Of a stretch of 64,000 bases of DNA, positions 9,485 through 16,562 are shown piece by piece (positions within the stretch are counted from its first letter, which is position 1; each line of letters opens with the position of its first letter). The stretch lies in the NCBI GenBank assembly GCA_937127445.1, contig CAKZLY010000023.1, positions 1 through 64,000 of the forward strand, given 5' to 3'. The position numbers were made by a program, and so were the translations under genes. Origin of the DNA: Eximiradius sp. GTDB taxonomy: Bacteria; Bacteroidota; Ignavibacteria; Kapaibacteriales; UBA2268. Below the pieces are notes generated by a model. It saw nothing but the letters and a program-made list of their open reading frames with translations, ran no database searches and had not been told where the DNA came from.

Positions 9485-10303
9485 ATGACGAGAATCAAAG
9501 CATATTTAACGTACTTATTGAGATTTTTAAAAATTATTTATTTAATTGACAAGATTAGATTTTACCTTCACAGAATAAGATATCACAAGAAAAATATTAA
9601 TTTTAAGAAGAACAATCCTGATTTTGTGCTCCCACCAGATTATTTATTATATGAATCATTCAGATTGGATTATGAAAAATATTGTTTAAGCGGTTTGGCA
9701 ACAGCAAAGTGGTTAAAAACAATATTTGAAAAATATATCGAATTGCAAAATGTAAAAATATTAGATTGGGGATGTGGGCCTGCCCGAATTGTAAGACATT
9801 TCCCAAATGTGCTTGGGGATAACAAATTTTTTGCTACTGATTACAATAGCGAAACAATTCAATGGTGCCAGAAAAATATAAAAGAAGTGGAATTTAATCA
9901 CAACTCTATTGAAGCAAAACTACCATATGACGACAATTATTTTGATATTATTTACGGCCTTTCAATTTTTACACATTTATCTGAGCGCAAACATTATGAA
10001 TGGGCAAAAGAATTATTAAGAATACTGAAAAGGCAAGGAATATTTGTTTTCTCGACGCAAGGGAAGATTTACTTACCGAAGTTGACCCCTAAGGAACAGA
10101 AACAATTCAAAGAAGGGATGTTAGTTGTGAGGAGCTCAGAATATGAAGGACATCGAGTGTTTTCTTCTTTCCAGCCATCAGAATTTATATGGAAATTATT
10201 TGAAAATGAAGAAATAGTTGAACATATAGAGCCACCAGCTACATATGAAAACCCATATCCACAAGACTTATGGATTGTTAGAAAAATTTCCAGAAGCCAA
10301 TAA
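9485..10303 (+). CDS. Class I SAM-dependent methyltransferase
   Basis: 272 aa. The first 50 residues are basic and hydrophobic (a possible amphipathic membrane-association segment). A Rossmann methyltransferase fold follows: motif I ILDWGCGPARIVRHF at about 96-110, an acidic residue after strand 2 (FFATDYNSE), motif IV-like YFDIIYGLSIFTHL, and LLRILKRQGIFVFST. It resembles Methyltransf_11/25 proteins that modify lipids, glycans or small molecules; the substrate cannot be told. It appears monocistronic and its last 36 nt overlap the 3' end of plsY on the other strand. The start is supported by the promoter-like element 26 nt upstream. Confidence 0.85.
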   Translation: MTRIKAYLTYLLRFLKIIYLIDKIRFYLHRIRYHKKNINFKKNNPDFVLPPDYLLYESFRLDYEKYCLSGLATAKWLKTIFEKYIELQNVKILDWGCGPARIVRHFPNVLGDNKFFATDYNSETIQWCQKNIKEVEFNHNSIEAKLPYDDNYFDIIYGLSIFTHLSERKHYEWAKELLRILKRQGIFVFSTQGKIYLPKLTPKEQKQFKEGMLVVRSSEYEGHRVFSSFQPSEFIWKLFENEEIVEHIEPPATYENPYPQDLWIVRKISRSQ

Positions 10304-10897
10304 ATCTCTAATAGGTTTAATGTGTTTGATAATAATCAGAATTCCAATAGAAGTTAGAAGTAACTGGAATGTGAAAAAGTTCATTAACAGAGGCATATTG
10401 GTGATTTTATAGAGATTGAAGGGAATAACATAAACTATTATAACTGAAAAAGTAGTAGCAATTAAGTTATTAATATGAACGTTAGTTGAAATTAATTTAC
10501 TAGCAACATAAAATAATAGCAGCCAGAAAAAAACCCAAACGGGATTAATTAGCAATAGCCCCCCAGCAGCTGTTGCGAGTCCTCGCCCACCTCGAAACTT
10601 AATAAAAACACTAAAATTATGTCCAATTACCGCAGAAAAAAAAGCAATTGAAAAAAACACATCATTGTTGAAAAGATAATAATTGATAAGGACAGTAAAA
10701 ACCCCTTTAAGTAAATCGACAAAACCACAAATAATGCCAATATATTTATTACGAGTTATTTCGTAACTATTCATAGCTCCAACATTGCCTGAACCTTCCT
10801 GAAATAGGATTTTCCCAGTAGAATACTTGACTATCAAGTAACTTGATGGTATAGCACCGATTAAATACCCAAGCAAAAAGCAAATAAGATAATTCAT
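10268..10897 (-). CDS. plsY: Acyl-phosphate:glycerol-3-phosphate acyltransferase PlsY
   Basis: Integral membrane enzyme that acylates glycerol-3-phosphate from acyl-phosphate, the first step of bacterial phospholipid synthesis. The length of 209 aa is normal. The three conserved loops are visible: LGYLIGAIPSSYLI near the N-terminus, GSGNVGAMNSYEITR at about 36-50, and FRGGRGLATAAGG at about 100-112. Several transmembrane helices lie between them. The PlsX partner is not in the window. The 3' end overlaps the methyltransferase gene by 36 nt tail to tail. A TAnnTTTG element lies 40 nt upstream of the ATG. Confidence 0.95.
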   Translation of the reverse strand: MNYLICFLLGYLIGAIPSSYLIVKYSTGKILFQEGSGNVGAMNSYEITRNKYIGIICGFVDLLKGVFTVLINYYLFNNDVFFSIAFFSAVIGHNFSVFIKFRGGRGLATAAGGLLLINPVWVFFWLLLFYVASKLISTNVHINNLIATTFSVIIVYVIPFNLYKITNMPLLMNFFTFQLLLTSIGILIIIKHIKPIRDLLASGNFSNNP

Positions 10898-10937
10898 ATT
10901 TAATCAAATTAATAATTGATGTATAAAATAATAAAAT

Positions 10938-10945
10938 CAAATGTA
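10938..10945 (-). promoter_or_regulatory. TAnnTTTG -7 element for plsY
   Basis: On the minus strand this reads TACATTTG and ends 40 nt before the plsY ATG. A T-run lies 12 nt upstream. Confidence 0.35.
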
Positions 10946-10977
10946 AATTTAAACTTTAAAAAGTAGTTCAAAAAAAT

Positions 10978-10985
10978 TAACTTTG
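10978..10985 (+). promoter_or_regulatory. TAnnTTTG -7 element for the cupin operon
   Basis: TAACTTTG is an exact match ending 23 nt before the ATG at 11009, in the divergent region shared with plsY. Confidence 0.45.
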
Positions 10986-11008
10986 TGAATTAATTGAGAC
11001 AATAATTT

Positions 11009-11329
11009 ATGAAGTCTTTGTTTGAATATCATTTTACTGAATTAAGTGAAGAGATCTTCGAAATAATAATAGAAAAAGATAACTTTTACGTTGAACGAAT
11101 AATTAGCTTTGGTCAAAAAACACCCGAAGACACGTGGCTTAGGCAGGAAAGAGCAGAACTTGTCTTCCTTCTAAAAGGCTGGGCTAAACTCGAATTCAGA
11201 GAAAACGATGAAGAAATTACTATGAAGCCAGGTAATTACATCCTAATAAAACCAAATGAGGAACATAGAGTAAGCGAAACTGCACCAGACGAGGAAACAA
11301 TATGGTTGGCTATTCATTTTAAGGAATAG
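11009..11329 (+). CDS. Small cupin-domain protein
   Basis: 106 aa, a single cupin_2-type beta barrel. The pattern includes TWLRQERAELVFLLKGWAKLEF, split around the loop between strands, then MKPGNYILIKPNEEHRV with a histidine in the second cupin motif. Proteins of this size occur alone in many bacteria and are usually unassigned; some bind a metal or a small ligand. It is the first gene of a run in which a GTG-started O-antigen-ligase-like gene begins 4 nt after its stop, so co-transcription is likely. No function can be given from sequence. Confidence 0.8.
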   Translation: MKSLFEYHFTELSEEIFEIIIEKDNFYVERIISFGQKTPEDTWLRQERAELVFLLKGWAKLEFRENDEEITMKPGNYILIKPNEEHRVSETAPDEETIWLAIHFKE

Positions 11330-11333
11330 CATA

Positions 11334-12761
11334 GTGATTGAAAGACTGCTAATATTATCTTTTTTAGTTTATCCGTTTGATGGATTTATGTTGTTTTCTA
11401 TATCTGGTTACGGCGTTAAAATTATCGATGTTGTATTACTTTTATTATATGTATTTTTTGTTATTGAGTTAATTACAGACAAAAAGAAAATAGTAATAAA
11501 TAATAATATTGTTTTACATTTTATCATTTTACTGATAGTTAGTTCTATTCTATCGGGATTTTATCCGCTATTGTCTGGGAATGCAGAGGCGATTCTTCAG
11601 TATTTCAAAACGTTAGTGCATTTTATTTTTGTATACTTTGTAGTTTTTGTGTTTTACGCACACAATTTTTCGGAGAATTTTTGGGACAAATTAATACGCA
11701 TATTATTGATATATTCAATTTTCATTAATATATTCGGTATTTATCAATTATTTGCAAGATTATACAATTTACCGCTTGCCTGGCTACCAATAAATAACGT
11801 ATCAATGGTTTACAGAGGTATGTTCGACATGTCGGACATTACACAAATTAGCATTCAATTTATGAATTTGTATCGTGCCACATCGATATTTACAGAGCCA
11901 TCTTATTATGCAATATTTTTGTCGTCAATATTGATTTTTCAGATTGTTCCCTACATAAGAAAGCAAGAACCATTTATAAAGAATAGATGTGTAAATATTT
12001 TAATACTCGTTTTAACTATAATTGCACTTTTGGCAACGTTTTCGATAACTGCAATTCTTTGTGTGTTAGCAATTTTTCTGGGATTAATGATATTTGAGTA
12101 TAGGAATTTCGCTAAAAAATTTCTCGTAATAGTGATTACTTCTTTAATAATACTAATAATCACAGATTTAATCATAAAATATTATACTGAAACAAGTCCC
12201 ATAGAACTTTTTTACACACGAATTGAAGGGATATTCAAAACAATTGAAGGCAGCGACCGACAAATTACTGGTGAATCATTTAAATACAGAACAGAAATAA
12301 TAAAAACTGGATTTGAAATCTGGCAAAAATCTCCAATAACAGGCTGTGGTCTTGGGAATTTTTATCTAAATCAGAATAAAAACATTAATTTTGCCCACGA
12401 TATTCTTGGGAATGCGTTATCAGAAATGGGATTAATAGGTACAATTGCGATATTAGGTATTTTCTTTAGCATTTTTTACTTTTTAATCAAGTTATATAAA
12501 AATCAATATTTTATTGAATTAACAGATTCGGAATCAAGACTATTAGGAGTATTTTTATTTATAATGATACAAACCACGACAGTAAATTTCTTTTCAAGCA
12601 GTTTCTTAATATATGCAAACTTGTGGCTTTATGTCGGAATTGCTCTATATCTGATAAACAAAATCAGCAATTCTTTATTTTCTAACAATATTCACTTATG
12701 CTTTTATTCTGAAAATATTAGTCAATTTATTAAGTTTATTAAAAATAATACGGGAATCTGA
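11334..12761 (+). CDS. O-antigen ligase/polymerase-like membrane protein
   Basis: 475 aa with about ten to twelve predicted membrane helices and a long extracytoplasmic loop, as in the Wzy/WaaL/O-antigen ligase family. The family signature is recognisable near residues 335-370: SPITGCGLGNFYL followed by FAHDILGNALSEMGLIG, the histidine-containing loop before a hydrophobic segment. It probably joins or polymerises a lipid-linked glycan in the outer leaflet of the inner membrane. The start is GTG at 11334 with AAGGA about 8 nt upstream. The stop overlaps the next gene by one base (TGATG). No glycosyltransferases or flippase are adjacent, so the glycan is unknown. Confidence 0.8.
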   Translation: MIERLLILSFLVYPFDGFMLFSISGYGVKIIDVVLLLLYVFFVIELITDKKKIVINNNIVLHFIILLIVSSILSGFYPLLSGNAEAILQYFKTLVHFIFVYFVVFVFYAHNFSENFWDKLIRILLIYSIFINIFGIYQLFARLYNLPLAWLPINNVSMVYRGMFDMSDITQISIQFMNLYRATSIFTEPSYYAIFLSSILIFQIVPYIRKQEPFIKNRCVNILILVLTIIALLATFSITAILCVLAIFLGLMIFEYRNFAKKFLVIVITSLIILIITDLIIKYYTETSPIELFYTRIEGIFKTIEGSDRQITGESFKYRTEIIKTGFEIWQKSPITGCGLGNFYLNQNKNINFAHDILGNALSEMGLIGTIAILGIFFSIFYFLIKLYKNQYFIELTDSESRLLGVFLFIMIQTTTVNFFSSSFLIYANLWLYVGIALYLINKISNSLFSNNIHLCFYSENISQFIKFIKNNTGI

Positions 12762-12979
12762 TGAAATACTTATTAATAATATTATTAATCGGAATAATTT
12801 GTATTTATCTGATTTTTAGAAAAATCACAAAAGCATTATCGAAAATAAATATTTTTTTTAATGAAAGCAAAGTGTCAAATAACATTGATAATAGAAAAAA
12901 GTACACAACAAACAACGAAATAATTTACAAAGATGATAAAGTTGAAGTGTTGGTTGGCGAAGCTAAAAGGAAGAAATGA
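12761..12979 (+). CDS. Small single-pass membrane protein (DUF4834-like)
   Basis: 72 aa. An N-terminal helix (YLLIILLIGIICIYLIF) is followed by a polar, lysine-rich cytoplasmic tail ending in IIYKDDKVEVLVGEA. The size, topology and tail pattern recall DUF4834 proteins of Bacteroidota, but the match is weak. It is translationally coupled on both sides, sharing TGATG with the upstream gene and overlapping the next start by 4 nt (ATGA). This tight packing argues that it is a real gene. Function unknown. Confidence 0.65.
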   Translation: MKYLLIILLIGIICIYLIFRKITKALSKINIFFNESKVSNNIDNRKKYTTNNEIIYKDDKVEVLVGEAKRKK

Positions 12980-14535
12980 AAATGGATATAACACTTGATA
13001 AATCACCTGTTATCGCAGCGATTGATGTTGGAACAAATTCTTTTCACTTAATTGTCGCATCAGTTGATAGAAAGGGTATATTAAATATTATTACACGTGA
13101 GAAGGAAATGGTTCGCCTCGGTTCGAGCGGAACCGATATGAAATATTTGGAAGAGGCGGCAATAGAACGCGGCATTGCAACACTTAAAGCTTTTTCTGAA
13201 CTTGCTCGGTCAGAAAAAGCAATAATAAGAGCAGTAGCAACAAGCGCAGTTCGTGAAGCAGTTAATAAAAACGTATTTCAAGAAAGAGCTCTTAATGAAA
13301 TTGGGATTGAAATAGAGGTAGTATCAGGAGTAGAAGAGGGACGATTAATTTATTTAGGAGCATTGCATGCATTGCCAATATATAATAAACAAACATTAGT
13401 TATTGATATTGGTGGCGGATCAACAGAAACAATAATCGGTAAAGAAGGGAATTTAATTCATGTAAATAGTGAAAAATTAGGTGCTATAAGATTAACCAAA
13501 CGGTTTTTCGACAATGGCAAATCCAGTAAAGAATCAGTGAAATTATGCAGGGAGTATATTCGTGGCGAATGGGCACCAGAAATCAAAAAAATCAGTGAGA
13601 TTGGCTTTCAGCTAGTGGTGGGCTGTTCAGGGACAATACAATCTCTTGCAAGAATGGCACTTGCAAGCAAAGGGCAGCAAATACCTGATGTCCTAAATGG
13701 GATTACTATTCAGTCGCGAGATTTGTTGGAAGTAATCAACGCAATCACCAGAACAACATCAGTAAAGGAAAGGCAGGCCCTTGCAGGCATTGATGTAGCT
13801 CGTGCTGATATAATTATTGCAGGAGCTTTGATTTTCGAGCATTTTATAAAAGAACTGAATATTGATAAAATTTTGATTTCACCTTATGCACTTCGGGAAG
13901 GAATAGTCTTTGACACAGTTCAAAAAATAAAAGAGTTAAACGAATATAAACATCTAACACATTTGAGATACCAAACAGTTTTGAATTTATGTCACAAGTT
14001 TCAAGTTGATTTAAAGCATTCAGAGCATGTAAGAAACATATCTCTTAAAATATTCGATACAATATCAATTTTTCATAAATTAGAATCAGTTGAGAGAGAA
14101 ACATTAGAAGCTGCTTCTTTACTGCACGACGTAGGGTATATAATTTCTCACGATCAGCATCATAAGCATAGTTATTATATTATTACTCATAGCGATATGC
14201 CTGGATTTACTAATGATGAAGCAGAAATAATCGGAATAATAGCACGCTACCATAGAAAAAGCCATCCTAAAAAAAAGCACCCTGAATTTTCACATCTTCC
14301 ATTCAAAAAACAGGAAATGGTAAAAGTATTGGCTGGAATACTACGACTAAGCGAAGGGATTGACCGTCGCCGTAAGCAGTATGTCCAAGATATTAACATT
14401 AAAATTAACGGCAGAACTGTTGTTATTCAACTCATTCCAACAAGTGATGAATCATATGATATTGAAATCTGGGGTGCAAATCGAAGAGTAGGTTTGCTTG
14501 AAGAATCATTAGGGATTAATATTATCATTGAATGA
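12976..14535 (+). CDS. Ppx/GppA phosphatase with C-terminal HD domain
   Basis: 519 aa. The N-terminal 310 residues form an ASKHA-fold Ppx/GppA domain: AAIDVGTNSFHLIVA at about 14-28, AVATSAVREAVN, VIDIGGGSTETIIG at about 142-155, and VVGCSGTIQSLA. The C-terminal part (about 330-519) is an HD-type domain with HSEHV, SLLHDVGY and RYHRKSH. Members hydrolyse polyphosphate and/or (p)ppGpp-type nucleotides. It is the last gene of the cupin/ligase run and overlaps the preceding stop by 4 nt. An ATG two codons in (12982) is an alternative start. A shorter paralogue without the HD part lies at 32658-33590. Confidence 0.9.
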   Translation: MKMDITLDKSPVIAAIDVGTNSFHLIVASVDRKGILNIITREKEMVRLGSSGTDMKYLEEAAIERGIATLKAFSELARSEKAIIRAVATSAVREAVNKNVFQERALNEIGIEIEVVSGVEEGRLIYLGALHALPIYNKQTLVIDIGGGSTETIIGKEGNLIHVNSEKLGAIRLTKRFFDNGKSSKESVKLCREYIRGEWAPEIKKISEIGFQLVVGCSGTIQSLARMALASKGQQIPDVLNGITIQSRDLLEVINAITRTTSVKERQALAGIDVARADIIIAGALIFEHFIKELNIDKILISPYALREGIVFDTVQKIKELNEYKHLTHLRYQTVLNLCHKFQVDLKHSEHVRNISLKIFDTISIFHKLESVERETLEAASLLHDVGYIISHDQHHKHSYYIITHSDMPGFTNDEAEIIGIIARYHRKSHPKKKHPEFSHLPFKKQEMVKVLAGILRLSEGIDRRRKQYVQDINIKINGRTVVIQLIPTSDESYDIEIWGANRRVGLLEESLGINIIIE

Positions 14536-14629
14536 TACAAAGTTAGATTTGAAAATATCTTTTTGAAGTTATTGTTTTTAATTTTATTTTGCTAATTGTT
14601 TCAATGTAAATTATGCAGGTTTTATTTAT

Positions 14630-15115
14630 ATGCCCGCAACTGTATATCAAAGGCTTTGCTTAAAAAAGGAATCATTCAGTAGAAAAGATTTACGGCGAAT
14701 TGCAAATTGGATTAATTCCATTTATGTCAAAAAATTTACAGCCGAACTCCCCAAAGTAGAGCAGCAGGAAGGCAACAGAATATTTATGGTTTATCTTTAT
14801 CCCGATGAAATGATACCTATTATGGACAACATAATTGATAAATTTTACAGGCAAAAGGAGTTTATTGCAAAAAAACATTCAAATTATCTAAAATCACTTA
14901 AAAACAAAGATGAGAAAAAACTTGAAAAAAAGAAAAATTTCGATAAAAATATAAATGATAAGCAAATCAAAAAAAATATTAGTAAAAAAGATTATGATAA
15001 TAAGAAAAACAAGATTGAACAAGTAAAATCAAACAAAATTGAAATCCCAACTGTTACAACTTTAAGAAAACGTAAAACCCCTCCACAGATAATCGATACA
15101 AAAGGATATAACTAA
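14630..15115 (+). CDS. Hypothetical protein with lysine/asparagine-rich tail
   Basis: 161 aa, family not recognised. Residues 1-85 look folded, with segments FSRKDLRRIANWINSIYVKKF and RIFMVYLYPDEMIPIMDNII separated by a short loop. The first segment is best read as two helices. From about residue 86 the sequence is low-complexity, dominated by Lys, Asn and Asp, and ends with a basic RKRKTPP motif, suggesting an unstructured nucleic-acid- or membrane-contacting tail. No signal peptide or membrane helix. It starts 94 nt after the Ppx-HD stop and its last 4 nt overlap the end of the convergent 15112-15396 gene. Function unknown. Confidence 0.6.
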   Translation: MPATVYQRLCLKKESFSRKDLRRIANWINSIYVKKFTAELPKVEQQEGNRIFMVYLYPDEMIPIMDNIIDKFYRQKEFIAKKHSNYLKSLKNKDEKKLEKKKNFDKNINDKQIKKNISKKDYDNKKNKIEQVKSNKIEIPTVTTLRKRKTPPQIIDTKGYN

Positions 15116-15396
15116 AATTTGCCGTCAAAAATAATACCTTTGGATACTTGAATATCTTGAAGTTTGCCATTTCGATTAAATACAACGTATTTTTCTATTT
15201 GATTTGAATTTTCTGGAAACATTTGCTTGAAAAAGTTTCGTTCTGATTTTGTAATAATTTCTTGGGAATTATTAGAATCTGCTAATTGATTTTGCTTTAA
15301 ATTGTTTTTTCTTAAAGCAACTCCATTATTGGTAAGTTGTTCGTCAATACTCGTTGAATAGACATCTCTGTATTTATTCAGTAAATTAACTTTCAT
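15112..15396 (-). CDS. Small conserved-looking protein downstream of flgBC
   Basis: 94 aa, family not recognised. The N-terminal half is polar and probably disordered. The C-terminal half carries a compact block, TKSERNFFKQMFPENSNQ then YVVFNRNGKLQDIQVSKG, that looks like a folded module. It lies 65 nt downstream of flgC on the same strand, where fliE is often found, but it does not show FliE features (no SFxxxL helical pattern and the wrong C-terminus). A flagellar role is suggested only by position. Confidence 0.55.
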   Translation of the reverse strand: MKVNLLNKYRDVYSTSIDEQLTNNGVALRKNNLKQNQLADSNNSQEIITKSERNFFKQMFPENSNQIEKYVVFNRNGKLQDIQVSKGIIFDGKF

Positions 15397-15461
15397 AATA
15401 ATTCAAAGTATAATTCAACATCATAATTATCGGCAAAAAGAACAAGAACTTAAACTTTGTG

Positions 15462-15947
15462 TCAAATTTCAAGCGAATTCCGTGCCACATTTTTTGCAGC
15501 AGTTATGACACCAGTATTTGCTTCGAAACCACGTTGAGCTGAAATCATCTCAACCATTTCAGTAACAATATTAACGTTTGGATAGTGAACATAGCCCTGC
15601 TCATCGGCATCGGGATGAGTGGGATCGTAGACCAACCTATCTGGAGAATTATCTCGTGCTGTCCGGGCTTTAAGGACACTGTAATCGGGTGGATAAGTTC
15701 CCAGCTTGGCATTAGGAGCGTGGTCTGGACTTGTTCGCTTTAATTCGATTTGTTGCTGCACTTCTTCCTCAAAAGGGCTACCGGGGATAGCACGGACAAC
15801 GACGACTTCTCTTTTGTATGGTTTGCCATCAATGCCTTTTGTAGTGTTTGCATTGGCAATGTTGTTAGCAACAGCAGAAAGTCGGATACGCTGAACACTC
15901 ATACCCTGGCCACTGATAGCAAACGAAGCAAAAATATTTTCTGGCAT
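15462..15947 (-). CDS. flgC: Flagellar basal-body rod protein FlgC
   Basis: Proximal rod component of the flagellar basal body, secreted by the flagellar type III system. It is 161 aa from the ATG at 15947. The N-terminal rod signature is clear (FAISGQGMSVQRIRLSAVANNIANANTT), with the conserved ANNIANANT block. The C-terminal helix EMISAQRGFEANTGVITAAK matches the family. A GTG at 15953 also opens the frame, but the AGGGGAG ribosome-binding site abuts it, whereas spacing to the ATG at 15947 is about 7 nt, so the ATG is chosen. flgB lies 15 nt upstream. fliE and the rest of the flagellar set are not in the window. Confidence 0.95.
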   Translation of the reverse strand: MPENIFASFAISGQGMSVQRIRLSAVANNIANANTTKGIDGKPYKREVVVVRAIPGSPFEEEVQQQIELKRTSPDHAPNAKLGTYPPDYSVLKARTARDNSPDRLVYDPTHPDADEQGYVHYPNVNIVTEMVEMISAQRGFEANTGVITAAKNVARNSLEI

Positions 15948-15962
15948 AATCACTCTCCCCTA

Positions 15963-16391
15963 TTAAACATTTTGTGCCGGATTCCCTGTTATTGCAGAAG
16001 AAAGACCTCTAAAAAATCTTGCCATTTGTTGAGAAACGAACTGAAATCGAATTTGATTCTTCGCCAATTCTGACATTTCTTTGTCAATATTAACGTGAGT
16101 TTCACCTGAAAAATATATTTCTGGTTCAGGAATTGGAGTAGGACTAATTTCTCCTTCAACTTCATTTGGAGACTTACCTATGGGAATATGTTTTTCGTCC
16201 GAACTACTGCCTTTGAGAACAACATCCTGTCTTTGAAATAGTTCTTCGAATTTTACCATTTCTGGTCTATAATGAGGAGAATTAACATTAGTTATGTTTT
16301 TCGAAATAGTCCTTAATCTCAATGCATACGCATCAAGCGCCCTATTCATCAATGGAACACGATTTTTAAATAAATGATTATTAAATATCAT
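15963..16391 (-). CDS. flgB: Flagellar basal-body rod protein FlgB
   Basis: Proximal rod protein, 142 aa, normal length. The N-terminal flagellar rod motif LRTISKNITNVNSPHYRPEMVKFEELF is recognisable (the NITNVNSPHYR block is the family hallmark). The C-terminal helix with NQIRFQFVSQQMARFFRGLSSAI fits the conserved FlgB end. It is the first gene of the flgB-flgC pair, ahead of a small unknown gene. The region upstream to the uvrA stop (16392-16562) is AT-rich and shows no other gene. Flagellar genes are absent from most Bacteroidia but known in some Ignavibacteria-related lineages. Confidence 0.93.
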   Translation of the reverse strand: MIFNNHLFKNRVPLMNRALDAYALRLRTISKNITNVNSPHYRPEMVKFEELFQRQDVVLKGSSSDEKHIPIGKSPNEVEGEISPTPIPEPEIYFSGETHVNIDKEMSELAKNQIRFQFVSQQMARFFRGLSSAITGNPAQNV

Positions 16392-16562
16392 TTTTTACTC
16401 ACAATATTATTACTAAAAAATTATGAACAAAAGAAGTGCCAAAATATAAATGGGAAAACAATGATTTTCTAACTTCATTTATTATAAAAGATTGCAAAAA
16501 GAAAGCAGCATATATATGTTAAAAATAACTGCAGATTTATAAACAGTGGCTAATTTTATACA

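Noticed and set aside
15112..15396. Assignment of the small gene as fliE
   Set aside because: It lacks the FliE helical core and its C-terminal motif differs; only the position fits.
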